From: Schistocerca nitens
Taxonomy: Eukaryota > Arthropoda > Insecta > Orthoptera > Acrididae
Reading direction: 5' to 3'
NCBI RefSeq assembly: GCF_023898315.1
Contig: NC_064619.1
Span: forward strand, 298,506,150-298,570,149
DNA: 64,000 nucleotides
The translations under genes and the position numbers were made by a program. Below the pieces are notes generated by a model, which saw only the letters and a list, made by a program, of their open reading frames with translations, did not search any database and had not been told where the DNA came from. Below, piece by piece: positions 23,881 through 36,564 of this stretch. Position 1 is the first letter of the stretch, and each line of letters begins with the position of its first letter.

Positions 23881-24676
23881 TTCTGCTACCAGTCACGATT
23901 TTCTTTATTTACTTTTCGCACGACGCGTTTCGGGAAATGATTCCCATTTTCAAGTGCGTTTTGTGTGTGTATTAAGCCATTTCTATTGATGATGTCGATG
24001 TGTGAAAGTCTGCTTCATTTCGTTGACTTTTACTGCAATATATAATAAACACGCGATTTTTGTAGTTGGTTATCGATTATTTTGATGAAGTTAGTGGCGA
24101 AATTTAGAAGAATTTGTACTTACAGTTTCCTAATGGTCCATTTGTGCAGTCTCACACACACTAAACATCACACAGAAATTGTTGTACACTTTAAACATCG
24201 AAAATATATAAACAAAACAGTTACAAAGATGTTCTTACAAGTAGTCCATGGAGATAACATTATAGGTCTTCCACAGATTATGATATGCTTTTGTACAGAG
24301 GTTAGGTTAGGTTAGAAATACATCTTTGTAACTGTTTTGTTTAAATAAGATATTTTCGATGTTTAAAGTGTCCAACAAGTTGTGTGTGATGTTAGTGTGT
24401 ATGAGAGACTACACAAATCGACCACTGGAAAACTGTAAGTACAAATTCCTCTAAATTTCGACACTAACTTCACCAAAAGATTCGATAACCAACTAAAAAA
24501 TCGCGTGTTTCTTATATATTGCAGTAAAAGTCAATGAAATGAAGCAGACTCTCACACATCGACAACATCATTAGAAATGGCTTAACACACACAAAAAACA
24601 CACTTGAAAATGGAAATCATTTCCCGAAAAGCGTCGTGCGAAAAGTAAATAAAGAAAATCGTGACTGGTAGCAGAA
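23881..24676. repeat. Foldback palindrome, about 370 bp arms
   Basis: The arms run from TTCTGCTACCAGTCACGATT to its complement at 24661-24676 and are imperfect throughout. The loop at about 24236-24315 contains GGTTAGGTTAGGTTAG, three units of the insect telomere repeat. Each arm carries a diverged box (23925-23957 complement; 24602-24632): TTGAAAATGG, hairpin, CCCGAAA. Confidence 0.88.
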
Positions 24677-26154
24677 AATTTATTTATAAGCAAACTTATT
24701 GTTTTCACAGTCGCAGGCTTCCAAAAACACATTATAATGGATCAAATCAGATACGGTAATCTGATTCGACCAGCCAGCGGCCCGTTTCACACTGAAGACA
24801 CGCAGCTTTCATTGCGTTGTCAGCTATACTGAACTACATCACCAATAATTTACGTTTATTCATACGAATAAAAAAAATTTGTGGTGTTATTTACACTTTG
24901 TCCTGTGTGATTCACATGAATGTTTACGCACACGAGTGTTACAAATGAGTTATTTTCATGCTGGAAGGGTAAGTAAAATCTCGTACTTCGACCACAGGTC
25001 TCTGAACCTCAGACACACGACGAATGTGAGAAGCCACGTGGCAGTGCTCTGCCGTACAAGAGGAATCGGAGGCACAGTAAAGTACTGTCCGAATTAATCG
25101 CTGACAGAAATTTTTTTAGTACCATGCGAAAACCACGGAAATAAATGTATAGACGCAATAAAACACTTCGCGATTAATTTAGACACGTCACTTTCCACTC
25201 AGTAACTCAATGAGATTTACTACTGAAAATTCGATCAAAGGGATGTTTAACCATATTTTAACTGGACTGAGGTTTTCTTTTCCATACAGAATACAGAGTA
25301 TTATCTCTACTCGGAAAACTTCCACACAAATATACCGCAGGTAACGATGACAGTAACCGCTTCTGCATCTTAAACGACTTGACACACAATATTTCTTGCA
25401 GCTCCGCACTATTTGCAGATGGCTAAGTAGTAAACAAATAGAACGTATCAACTGATTTGGCAAAACAAATTTAAAGTTGCAAAGTACACTAAGTGAAAAT
25501 TGGTAGCCTCTTCAGAATAATAATCAAACACAATAAGAATCAATAAGATACAACAAATCAATGTACGTTCAAGAATGTGTTGGAGTACTTTCTCAAGATC
25601 ACTTCCCAGTTCAAGTTTACCTTTCTATTTCCCTGATGAAACCATTTCTGTCTTTATTTTTGGAGTTCTTCCTCGCCGGCGCACAAGGGAGTCTTTTGGG
25701 AGACGTCTTCCATATGAATGAGCTACAGTCTCTCATCAGCAGTAAACAGATTTCAGTCGTTCCACTTTCGCATCCAGGTACACCTAAATATTTGTTTGAA
25801 AGCAATGAGTCTAACTGCGCGAGTAATTCGCAAATTCAATATGGCAAAATTAATTTTTTTGCTGAAAAATTACATCTTACAGTGCAGTTTATATAGAGTT
25901 GACCAGGCTTTAGCGCGTTTTTTTTTTTTTTCGGAGCTCCGTCTTACAGATAACAACGGCAGCTGTAAAATAACACCATAGCCGTCTTTCCATGGATTTC
26001 TCCGAACACACTGTTCAGTCGTAATTGCCTCGCGCTTTTTTTACCGCTGCAGGATTCCAGGAAACGAACTGTAAAAGCGTAAAAGCCATTTCCCGAGCAG
26101 GGAGGTAAACCTGCCAGAGGCAGGTATCCAGGTAAGCTCGATCCACGTTCAGGC
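24677..26154. other. Spacer, nothing recognised
   Basis: Contains a T run at 25917-25932. Open frames lack support. Confidence 0.5.
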
Positions 26155-26500
26155 TCTGTTAGACCGTACAAACGTTGCAACATAGCGCAAAAGCATCAAA
26201 CACACGTTCCTACATTGGATAAGTATTTCACCTGTTTTCACAGAGACTTCATGTAAATATTCCAGTGCTTCTTGCCTATTGTTGGTGAGTACTGCCAGGT
26301 CATATGCAAATACAAGGCATTTTATGGTTACCTTGTTTGCACGTGTTCTTCCTAACGGAATCCTTTTTACTTTTTCTTCCCATTGTTTGATAATTTTGTC
26401 CAAGACCATGTTGAATAAAAGCGGTGAGAGACCATGTCCATATCTGACCACTGTTTGTATCTTGAATAGTTCTGAGATTTGTAGCTTACAAGTATTGCAA
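26155..26500 (-). mobile_element. Fragment of a second LINE family, RT palm domain
   Basis: The minus-strand frame reads GHGLSPLLFNMVLDKIIKQW, then CLVFAYDLAVLTNN. This is a reverse-transcriptase palm in which the usual FADDLA catalytic box has become FAYDLA, so the catalytic Asp pair is lost. Spacing and flanking residues (LSPLLFN, CL-FA-DLA-L) fit a non-LTR RT different from the RTE family. It is probably the same family as the 3' fragment at 32990-33745. Confidence 0.7.
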
Positions 26501-26609
26501 ACATGTGAACTGTGAGATTTGGTCAAGGTTGCAGCCTAGAATGGAAAGGAAGGCGGATTACTGGTTAACGTCCCGTCGAGAGCGAAGTCATTAGAGACAG
26601 AGCACAAAA

Positions 26610-26805
26610 AATGGTTCAAATGGCTCTGAGCACTATGGGACTTAACATCTGAGGTCATCAGTCCCCTAGAACTTAGAACTACTTAAACCTAACTAACCTA
26701 AGGACATGACACACATCCATGCCCGAGGCAGGATTCGAACCTGCGACCGTAGCGGTCACGCGGTTCCAGGCTGAAGCGCCTAGAACCGCACGGCCACAAA
26801 GGCCG
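26610..26805 (-). mobile_element. SINE family A
   Basis: Complete copy by homology (tail GTTCAAATGGCTCTGAGCAC, B box GGATTCGAACC reading inward). No exact target duplication was found. A second copy in the same orientation follows about 150 bp downstream. Confidence 0.92.
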
Positions 26806-26956
26806 AAATGATGGGGAAGGAAATCGGCGGTGCCGTTTTGTAAGGAGGGAAATCAAGGAAGTCCTAAATTTTGATGTCCGTTATTCTCCCGAATGCGAAT
26901 CTGCAATTGTAAGCTTATTGACGGAAATACACGATGTTGACGAATACAAATAAAAA

Positions 26957-27149
26957 TGGTTCAAATGGATCTGAGCACTATGGGACTTAACATAGGTCAT
27001 CAGTCCCCTAGAACTTAGAACTACCTAAACCTAACTAACCTAAGGACATCACACACATCCATGCCCGAGGCAGGATTCGAACCTGCTACCGTAGGGGTCG
27101 CGCGGTTCCAGACTGTAGCGCCTAGAACCGCTCGGCCACTCCGGCCGGC
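26957..27149 (-). mobile_element. SINE family A
   Basis: Complete copy with perfect 14 bp duplication AATACAAATAAAAA at 26943-26956 and 27150-27163. Confidence 0.95.
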
Positions 27150-27163
27150 AATACAAATAAAAA

Positions 27164-27922
27164 CTGTGGTTCTTAATGTAAATCTTGTCCAGATAGCGAA
27201 GTTAACAGTGTTTATTCGCTGCAGTCCTTAAGCTCACTGTTTCAGCATTAACGATGTCAATGGCGAAGTTTATTCGTTGAGAAAACTAGGCAGCATCTTC
27301 AGAAAAGTCTGCATTCACACAGGTGCGATTTTTGCAGTTCTGAAGGTGTATTTTAACATTTTTACATTCCTAACTGATTGTTATTGTTGTTTTTCCAGCT
27401 TCGTTTTAGAGACTGTGTTTAGATTACGATAATTTATATGGCGAGGTAAGACGCAAAAACAGCCTTCGTGGAGACTTCAGCACACACTTACCGGCTTTCA
27501 CTCAGTTGTATTTCACTATACACCAAATTAATTATTGTTGTTGTTGACGACAATGCGTTATCATTAACGATGATGACAACCTAAATAAGAACTGCCACCG
27601 CCGTTAACAGAGTAATGCTCTAGCAGTATAACCGAAACGAGTCTCCGATGTTGTGTCATCCTCCTGCGAGGACCATACTGACTTATTTTTGTCGTTCGAC
27701 TTTCTATAAACGTAACACCGATGTGAGTATGGCACCCAGCATAGTCAATGTCCACGGATTGGACGCGTCTTTGTTCGCTGTAGGATTAACCACCAGCTGA
27801 CGTTCATCAAATGCCTGCTGCCTCGTCCATCCGCAGTCAGGCAAACTGTACTGTCATGCTGCACATACCCGCAGACCTGCCACGATGTGGACTATTGGAC
27901 GACTTCATGTCGTTTCCTCTGT
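27164..27922. other. Spacer, nothing recognised
   Basis: Unique-looking sequence between a SINE and the full-length RTE. Confidence 0.5.
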
Positions 27923-27930
27923 ACTGCGAG

Positions 27931-30900
27931 GTTGTTGTTGTTGTTGTGGTCTTCAGTCCTGAGACTGGTTTGATGCAGCTCTCCATGCTACTCTATCCTG
28001 TGCAAGCTTCTTCATCTCCCAGTACCTACTGCAACCTACATCCTTCTGAATCTGCTTAGTGTATGCATCTCTTGGTCTCCCCCTACGATTTTTACCCTCC
28101 ACGCTGCCCTCCAATACTAAATTGGTGATCCCTTGATGCCTCAGAACATGTCCTACCAACCGATCCCTTCTTCTGGTCAAGTTGTGCCACAAACTCCTCT
28201 TCTCCCCAATCCTGTTCAGTACCTCCTCATTAGTTATGTGATCTACCCATCTAATCTTCAGCATTCTTCTGTAGCACCACATTTCGAAAGCTTCTATTCT
28301 CTTCTTGTCCAAACTATTTATCGTCCATGTTTCACTTCCATACATGGCTACACTCCATACAAATACTTTCAGAAAAGACTTCCTGACACTTAAATCTATA
28401 CTCGATGTTAACGAATTTCTCTTCTTCAGAAACGCTTTCCTTGCCATTGCCAGTCTACATTTTATATCCTCTCTACTTCGACCATCATCAGTTATTTTGC
28501 TCCCCAAATAGCAAAACTCCTTTACTACTTTAAGTGTCTCATTTCCTAATCTAATACCCTCAACATCACCCGACTTAATTCGACTACATTCCATTATCTT
28601 CGTTTTGCTTTTGTTGATGTTCATCTTATATCCTCCCTTCAAGACACCATCCATTCCATTCAACTGCTCTTCCAAGTCCTTTGCTGTCTCTGACAGAATT
28701 ACAATGTCATCGGCGAACCTCAAAGTTTTTATTTCTTCTCCATGGATTTTAATACCTACTCCGAATTTTTCTTTTGTTTCCTTTACTGTTTGCTCAATTT
28801 ACAGATTGAATAACATCGGGGAGAGGCTACAACCCTGTCTTACTCCCTTCCCAACAACTGCTTCCCTTTCATGCCCCTCGACTCTTATAACTGCCATCTG
28901 GTTTCTGTACAAATTGTAAATAGCCTTTCGCTCCCTGTATTTTACCCCTGCCACCTTTAGAATTTGAAAGAGAGTATTCCAGTCAACATTGTCAAAAGCT
29001 TTCTCTAAGTCTACAAATGCTAGAAACGTAGGTTTGCCTTTCCTTAATCTTTCTTCTAAGATAAGTCGTAAGATCAGTATTGCCTCACGTGTCCCAGTAT
29101 TTCTACGGAATCCAAACTGATCTTCCCCGAGGTCGGCTTCTACTAGTTTTTCCATTCGTCTGTAAAGAATTCGTGTTAGTATTTTGCAGCTGTGGCTTAT
29201 TAAACTGATTGTTCGGTAATTCTCACATCTGTCAACACCTGCTTTCTTTGGGATTGGAATTATTATATTCTTCTTGAAGTCTGAGGGTATTTCGCCTGTT
29301 TCATACATCTTGCTCACCAGATGGTAGAGTTTTGTCAGGACTGGCTCTCCCAAGGCCGTCAGTAGTTCCGATGGAATGTTGTCTACTCCGGGGGCCTTGT
29401 TTCGACTCAGGTCTTTCAGTGCTCTGTCAAACTCTTCACGCAGTATCGTATCTCCCATTTCATCTTCATCTACATCCTCTTCCATTTCCATAATATTGTC
29501 CTCAAGTACATCGCCCTTGTATAGACCCTCTATATACTCCTTCCACCTTTCTGCTTTCTCTTCTTTGCTTAGAACTGGGTTTCCATCTGAGCTCTTGATG
29601 TTCATACAAGTGGTTCTCTTATCTCCAAAGGTCTCTTTAATTTTCCTGTAGGCAGTATCTATCTTACCCCTAGTAAGATAAGCCTCTACATCCTTACATT
29701 TGTCCTCTAGCCATTCCTGCTTAGCCATTTTGCACTTCCTGTCGATCTCATTTTTGAGACGTTTGTATTCCTTTTTGCCTGCTTCATTTACTGCATTTTT
29801 ATATTTTCTCCTTTCATCAATTAAATTCAATATTTCTTCTGTTACCCAAGGATTTCTACTAGCCCTCGTCTTTTTACCTACTTGATCCTCTGCTGCCTTC
29901 ACTACTTCATCCCTCAAAGCTACCCATTCTTCTTCTACTGTATTTCTTTCCCCCATTCCTGTCAATTGTTCCCTTATGCTCTCCCTGAAACTCTGTACAA
30001 CCTCTGGTTCTTTCAGTTTATCCAGGTCCCATCTCCTTAAATTCCCACCTTTTTGCAGTTTCTTCAGTTTTAATCTACAGGTCATAACCAATAGATTGTG
30101 GTCAGAGTCCACATCTGCCCCTGGAAATGTCTTACAATTTAAAACCTGGTTCCTAAATCTCTGTCTTACCATTATGTAATCAATCTGATACCATTTAGTA
30201 TCTCCAGGGTTCTTCCATGTATACAACCTTCTATCATGATTCTTAAACAAAGTGTTAGCTATGATTAAATTGTGCTCTGTGCAAAATTCTACCAGGCGGC
30301 TTCCTCTTTCATTTCTTAGCCCCAATCCATATTCACCTACTACGTTTCCTTCTCTCCCTTTTCCTACACTCGAATTCCAGTCACCCATAACTATTAAATT
30401 TTCGTCTCCCTTCACAATCTGAATAATTTCTTTTATTTCATCATACATTTCTTCAATTTCTTCGTCATCTGCAGAGCTAGTTGGCATATAAACTTGTACT
30501 ACTGTAGTAGGTGTGGGTTTCGTATCTATCTTGGCCACAATAATGCGTTCACTAAGCTGTTTGTAGTAGCTTACCCGCGTTCCTATTTTCCTATTCATTA
30601 TTAAACCTACTCCTGCATTACCCCTATTTGACTTTGTGTTTATAACCCTGTAGTCACCTGACCAGAAGTCTTGTTCCTCCTGCCACCGAACTTCACTAAT
30701 TCCCACTATATCTAACTTTAACCTATCCATTTCCCTTTTCAAATTTTCTAACCTACCTGCCTGATTAAGGGACCTGACATTCCACGCTCCGATCCGTAGA
30801 ACGCCAGTTTTCTTTCTCCTGATAACGACATCCTCTTGAGTAGTCCCCGCCCGGAGATCCGAATGGGGGACTATTTTACCTCCGGAATATTTTACCCAAG

Positions 30901-31226
30901 AGGACGCCATCATCATTTAATCATACAGTAAAGCTGCATGCCCTCGGGAAAAATTACGGCCGTAGTTTCCCCTTGCTTTCAGCCGTTCGCAGTACCAGCA
31001 CAGCAAGGCCGTTTTGGTTATTGTTACAAGGCCAGATCAGTCAATCATCCAGACTGTTGCCCTTGCAACTACTGAAAAGGCTGCTGCCCCTCTTCAGGAA
31101 CCACACGTTTGTCTGGCCTCTCAGCAGATACCCCTCCGTTGTGGTTGTACCTACGGTACGGCTACCTGTATCGATGAGGCACGCAAGCCTCCCCACCAAC
31201 GGCAAGGTCCATGGTTCATGGGGGGG
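27931..31226 (-). mobile_element. Complete RTE-like non-LTR retrotransposon with target-site duplication
   Basis: The whole element is present. The 5' end begins at a C-run followed by ATGAACCATGGACC (minus strand), with a leader of about 310 bp. One long reading frame follows, then a very short 3' end, GACTGAAGACCACAACAACA, made of CAA repeats. A 10 bp direct repeat, ACTGCGAGGT, flanks it at 27923-27932 and 31227-31236; the last two bases overlap the tail, so the duplication is 8-10 bp. Single-frame EN-RT organisation and a microsatellite-like 3' end fit the RTE clade, near BovB. It appears to be a young insertion, since only one inactivating change is seen. Confidence 0.9.
27953..30916 (-). 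pseudogene. RTE-like endonuclease/reverse transcriptase, one nonsense codon
   Basis: The frame has 987 codons and is interrupted only by TAA at 28799-28801. The truncated copy at 7.1-8.1 kb has a tyrosine codon there (FNLYIEQ), so this is a single T-to-A nonsense change. Residues about 40-280 are an apurinic-type endonuclease: IGAWNVRSL at 42-50, GDWN at 178-181, QIDYIMV at 244-250, SDH at 271-273. The RT follows: NKAPGVDNIPSELL, FVDLEKAFDNVDW, GVRQGCSLSP, and the catalytic FADD box just after the stop at about 734-737. Next come the thumb region (EFCYLGSKITDDGRS) and a conserved C-terminal part (YGSETWTIN, RRMLKIRWVDH). The product would copy its own RNA at a nicked target site. Readthrough is possible, but the copy is probably dead. 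Confidence 0.9.
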
Positions 31227-31236
31227 ACTGCGAGGT

Positions 31237-31784
31237 AGTACTGGGGAAAAACTAATACCTCTCCATTGGGTACAGTGATGTACTTTTGTACTCGTGACGC
31301 CGGTCGATAGGGTATCTGTTCATTGTTTCATCCCCAATGTTATGGTTAAGGGGTTTCATTCGTAGGCAAATGTTTTTCTCTTCGTCAAGACTCAGGGTGG
31401 ACATGGCGTGTCAGAGAAAACTTCGCAACGTGAAGCCGCAGAAAGGGGCGTCAATGAGACTAGTTTTTGAGCTACAAACGTCATTTTATGTGAATCTGCT
31501 CAATTCCTGACGCAGTGGGATATCATGCTCATCGATTTTGTTTTGTGCGAGTGAGGTACGACTCTGCAAGGGCCGCAGATGTGTGATTAATGACTAATTT
31601 TGACGATCGGGAGTTGTGTGCACGAGCGAGCAGGTACAAGCAATTTATTGTGTACGTGACGAATCAGAGCCGTTTTGACGGCTTCAGAATTTGTGTTTAT
31701 CCTTTATAAGTCCCGTAAATAGTCTCTGTCGTTTAAAACCGCATATAGTTTACGCTGACTGGGTCCTTACCATTTCAATATATA
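31237..31784. other. Spacer, nothing recognised
   Basis: Flank on the 5' side of the RTE, up to the next MITE. Confidence 0.5.
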
Positions 31785-32459
31785 CCGTGTGTCCCTCCTA
31801 TGAGTCGTCAGGGGCAATGTCTCTGTTATTTCGGCAGATATTTGCAATTTAGTTTTTGCAACGTTTATCTGCAGTCATTCCAAACAAATCCTGCTCATCA
31901 CTTCTTTCATACGACGCCCAGCGTCGACGGAAAGAGTCGGTTTGTTTCCCGCTGCAAACAAAATGGCTTTTAAAATGCAATTTTACGTGCCCGTACGGTA
32001 GGGCGATCGCAAATTAGTCTAGTGCGTCATTCGTTTTATCAATATAAATCAACAGAAACAATAAAACACGAAGAATAATCAGTAAAGCAACAGCGACTGA
32101 GCAGCGCTTCTGTTTGGCGGTAGCAGTCAGCGCGGATCATTGCGGTGTTGTTGCTGTTGAAGTACTGGATATTCCTTGTGTTTTACTGTCCCTGTTAATA
32201 CACATCGATAAATTGAATATCGCAATAGAGTAATTTTGGACCGCTCTGTCGAATTGGCACAAAAAATTTCACGATTCGTTTTGTTTGTAACGGGAAACAA
32301 ACTGACGCTTTTCATTGACGCTTGGCGTCACGCGAAAGATGTGATGAACAGTAGTTGTTTGGGCTGACTCCATACACACGATGCAGAAAACAAACTGCAA
32401 GTATCTACCGAAACACCAGAGAAAATGCGACTGATGACTCTTAGGAGAGACACCCTGTG
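31785..32459. mobile_element. TA-flanked foldback/MITE, terminal repeats over 80 bp
   Basis: The left end GTGTGTCCCTCCTATGAGTC, then TTTCGGCAGATATTTGCAA, is mirrored by the right end (TTGCAAGTATCTACCGAAAC, GACTCTTAGGAGAGACACCC). The inner part also pairs (GTCGGTTTGTTTCCCGCTG with CGGGAAACAAACTGACGC). TA is present at both borders. Open frames inside are short and overlap the repeats. Confidence 0.78.
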
Positions 32460-32767
32460 TACTGGACACAGAGCACTATTTCTGCAGACTTTCCAATTAG
32501 AAAGAACCACATCCGACGCTGGCCAGTATGAATGTCATGGTCAAGGGTCTATTGATTTTTCTCATTTCGACCTGGCACATAAAAATACGAAACATGATAT
32601 GCATAGAAAAGTCACACTCTTCCTCTTCAGTGTGTAGCCTCAGTTTGCTGTGTTCCAAAAGTAGTCGACACAAAAATAACATCCGATGGAAGCAGATAAA
32701 TGAATTTCCGAAGGAATCTGGCGCTAGCGAGAAAGGGGGTCATATAGACAAACACGGCAAGTGCAAA

Positions 32768-32966
32768 AAAATGCTTCAGATGGCTCTGAGCACTGTGGGA
32801 CTTAACTGCTGTGGTCATCAGTCCCCTAGAACTTAGAACTACTTAAACCTAACTAACCTAAGGACATCACACATATCCATGCCCGAGGCAGGAGTCGAAC
32901 CTGCGACCGCAACGGTCGAGCGGTTCAGGACTGAAGCGCCTAGAACCGCTCGACCACCCCGGCCGG
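32768..32966 (-). mobile_element. SINE family A
   Basis: Complete copy with 13 bp duplication CGGCAAGTGCAAA at 32755-32767 and 32967-32979. Confidence 0.95.
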
Positions 32967-32989
32967 CGGCAAGTGCAAAGACGAGAAAT

Positions 32990-33745
32990 AATCATCCAAT
33001 ATAGGAAAATAAGAATTACAAGACGCAATATATACACACAAAATACGGAAACGCTAACAGAATGGATAAATTCAAGTACCTAGCGGAATATATATCTATA
33101 GGAGAAACAAACGAGCAGAAAAACTTCAGAAAGCGTACAAACGGACATGGACGCACTGCAATAAAAGAAATATTTCAAGACAGGTCAAACTCAGCCACTA
33201 CAATACAGTTGTAATACGAGAAGCACTCTACGCATCAGAAACGACAATAAACGGAATATCAGGCAGAAAAAAATAGAACGTAAAATCCACAAAAAAAATT
33301 TTGGAGCAGTGCACAGTGGTGGCATATGGATGAAGAGACCAGCCAATGAGTTATAAGAACACAAAGACAGACTCAAAGAAATGATCAGAAAACACAGACT
33401 AACATTCTGTGGACACACCAAGAGGATTTTTGCTGTAGTAAACAACTGAGCCAAAACAAAAAAATTCAAGAAATAGAAGAAGACCTCTTACAAGCAGGAA
33501 TCAGTAGGGCCATGATGAATGAGAGACAAATTCAGAAACAAAATTATGAACACGAAATTTGAATTAAAAGAATGGAAGAAAACGGGGAAATTATCGACGG
33601 AGCAAAGGAACCAGAAACATAGTCAAAAAATGACGAGATTTTGAGAAGAGAAAAAGAAGAAGAAAACAAGAAAAACTGAACAGTCTTATAACGTTCAAGT
33701 TGAACACTGTCTTAAGGGCAAAAATGTGTTGTAATAATAATAAGC
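32990..33745 (+). mobile_element. 3' end of a non-LTR retrotransposon (second family)
   Basis: Translation in shifting frames gives FKYLAEYISIGE, an RT-thumb 'KYLGE-I' motif. A Lys/Arg/Glu-rich C-terminal region follows (readable pieces ALYASET, ILRREKEEENKK). The sequence ends in a TAATAATAA tail at about 33733-33745, typical of a LINE 3' end. Many stops are present. It lies just after a SINE insertion (32768-32966). Confidence 0.6.
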
Positions 33746-34439
33746 TACAAATAAGACATTAAGTAATTTATAGACCATCCACGGAAGAATTCTAACAATT
33801 TTAAAAGGCAAAACATCGAAAGCAGGACAGATTTCTCAGAATTATGGCGGTTCCAACAGTGATGTGTCTATGATTTCACTGTAACAAGAAAGGGGATGGC
33901 TCCACAACTGGCGTAAACTGTGACAGCAGTGAAATAGCTCCAGATTCAATTGCAACTTTGTTTCCGTTATTTTAGTACATTGTGTTTTTATTAGTTCCTC
34001 CTTCTCTCTCTAATCTCTCATGTCCATTTTTGATAGAGCTCACAGTTCAAAACAGTTATCGTAGTTCTCATGAACGAACTAAAATAGTCTGCATTTTTTT
34101 CTTGCACCATGTATGTTATATTCACTTCCAAATCTTAGATTCTACATGAGATGGAAAATATCGAAATGAATGTAATGTAAATATGTAGATTGCCTGGTTA
34201 GATGTGAGAGGGGGTCTCATGACCACAATCTCAGCAGGTTCAGTTAATAAGCGCAAGCAACTTCTGAAGAAACGAAAAACGGAAAACAAGGTAAATGCTC
34301 TTTCGAAACAAAGCCCTGTGCTAATGTGAACCCACGCGTAACAGCATTCCAACCCTTTACCACCAGCATTCCAAAGGCCTTGTACGGCGGGCATTTACCA
34401 ATAACTTCTGGGTGGCCAACACGCGACTATAGACGGCGC

Positions 34440-34650
34440 CGCTCATCGCTAAAGCACACTAAATAGCAGAATGTGCACACACACACAGAACCCCGGCACA
34501 GCGGGCAGCTATACCTGCCTCTCAGTCTCCGCGGAGACTCCCGTGGCGCGCGGCCTACGTGCGCCTCTGCCCACTGTCTGCCCCATGGGACGCGTCCGGC
34601 CACACGTCCGCCAGCTCCTCGACTACACGCCACCCACTACGTTCAGCCGG
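34440..34650. other. GC-rich island with a possible small exon
   Basis: From 34489, after CACACACAG, the plus frame reads NPGTAGSYTCLSVSAETPVA. This is faintly like the end of an immunoglobulin domain ('D-G-YTC'). A GT donor (CCTAC/GTGCGC) follows at 34559. The rest is CpG-rich with no recognisable protein. Weak evidence. Confidence 0.25.
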
Positions 34651-36564
34651 TAGTCAACAAACAAACTGAAGGAGGGAGCACCGACCGCAACTCGCACGGT
34701 AGATACAAGCTCTATGTCACGTCGCTACAAAAGTTACGAAAATCCTTTCAAGTGACGGCGGTCACACCAATTTCTTCACAGCCACAGTGTCAATTCTTGT
34801 CAAAACCGAGACAGTAAAGTGATTGGAAAACTTGACAGCAAAATCCGTCCACTGTTTTTCAATCGCTGTTTTACTTTCCTAGTGTACATTTCCAATTCAC
34901 AGCTCCATCACCAGTGCTGTGAATTTTGCTGACTTCTGTTGCATATCACATGACAAGTAACTGCTGCATGTTAAATACACAGCTACGTCAAGATTCTATG
35001 TTCATACGCCATTCTGGCTAGCTAATATGGCCATGAAAGTCCTTACACAACGACTGAAGCTCTGTTGATGAGGCCGTGACTCCAAAATGTGTACTGAGGA
35101 AGTAAAAACGTTATTGAAAAGACAATAGAAGGATTTTATACTAAGTTTCCCAAAATACACCGCGCCACAGTAATCTGACAAGACTTGTCTTTAGCATGTT
35201 CTCGCAGCGGCTGTTGGCGCCAGTCATTCCAAAAAGTTTCGCGGACGCGTCAATAAAAAATAAGAGGAAAGTTATGGGGGGACCGCGCGAACCGTGGCAA
35301 GGCGCCTCAAATCACGCGGCTATATATTGATGTCTCACATTCTTCTTATTTCAGCTTCCTGTATTGTGTAGAATTAACCATATAAGCTTTGTTAGTAACA
35401 TGCAAAACGAATTTTGCTCTGGACCGTCATAATAATTACTTGTTACTTGATACCGAAATTAAATACTGACATTTGGTAGGATGAACTGTCCCTCATGACC
35501 AAAAATTCCACTTTTAGTGAGGGGCGTCTAGTGTGAAGCAACAGAGGACGCTGCTGTGATTTCACATCCCATCCACGTCCAATGGGTGACGTCCTAAAGA
35601 TAATGTATTAGGCGCCCAATACAGACATTTTTATATGTTATTCCATTTCTAGAAAATATACATTTCATTAAATCAAGTGGTGGTGGAGGAGGAGGAAACA
35701 GTTTTCTCTACTGGTCAGAAACTATTTATTTCATACCATTACGTCTTTGCGTTGAGAAATAAGACCGTTTGTAGTCACTTCATATTTTCGCTGTATGTCG
35801 TATAGCCGCCTTAAGCGACCATATGGTACCTGTGAGATGGACAAGGGCAGAACACTGGACCCACAGACTGTTTTCATCCCGGTAGATGCCGCTAGAAGGG
35901 GAGGAACACAATGCACCGATGGAGAGATTGTCGCCACCCACGGCGTCTAACACTGTCCGAATAACAAGTAGCCATACAGCATAAAAGGCTTAGTATACAC
36001 AAGACATCAATGCATTGCTGTGGAAATTTTAGTAAGGGCTATGTATGATATAACGGTTGCGCGGCCGAAGTCCATTTCAGTAACAGTGTTACGGATGATG
36101 ACCGCACCATGGTATGATAAAACTATTGCACGAAGCCTTCATTTGGGTTACACATAAAACCTATCTTCAATAGCAGCCCAAACGTCGGTAGTTTTGTCAT
36201 ATCATGACGCGGTCACACACCCGAAGACCCATACTGAAATTGGTAATGATTTATTTAGAATAGCTGAAGAAAAGTTCAATAATTTTTGAACAAAGGAAGG
36301 CGCTATTGCTGGAAGAAAGGAGACTTCTCTGACTGCACGGAAATCGATAAAAGATCTTCTTCTGCCTATCCATTAACGGACGTTGGCGACCACACGACGC
36401 ACCTGTATTCTATGAACCGCAGTTATATCGTTGTTGATCTACACTTGGTAATAAGCCCACCATTTTTATGTTACCAAACCAAGACATTCTCCTTGGCTCT
36501 TTTCTTATTTTATCCTCGATTTCCCTTCTATAATCAACTGCAGAAATATATATTTGGTGTCCTG
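34651..36564. other. Spacer with one SINE scrap
   Basis: Apart from the SINE head at 35278-35323, nothing is recognised. Confidence 0.5.
35278..35323 (-). mobile_element. SINE head fragment
   Basis: GCGCGAACCGTGGCAAGGCG, then CCTCAAATCACGCGGCTA, resembles the tRNA-like head of a family-B-type SINE. Only about 45 bp are present; no body or target duplication. Confidence 0.4.

Noticed and set aside
29376..30179. Plus-strand frames antisense to the RTE element
   Set aside because: Shadows of the minus-strand endonuclease/RT frame; composition follows the opposite strand.
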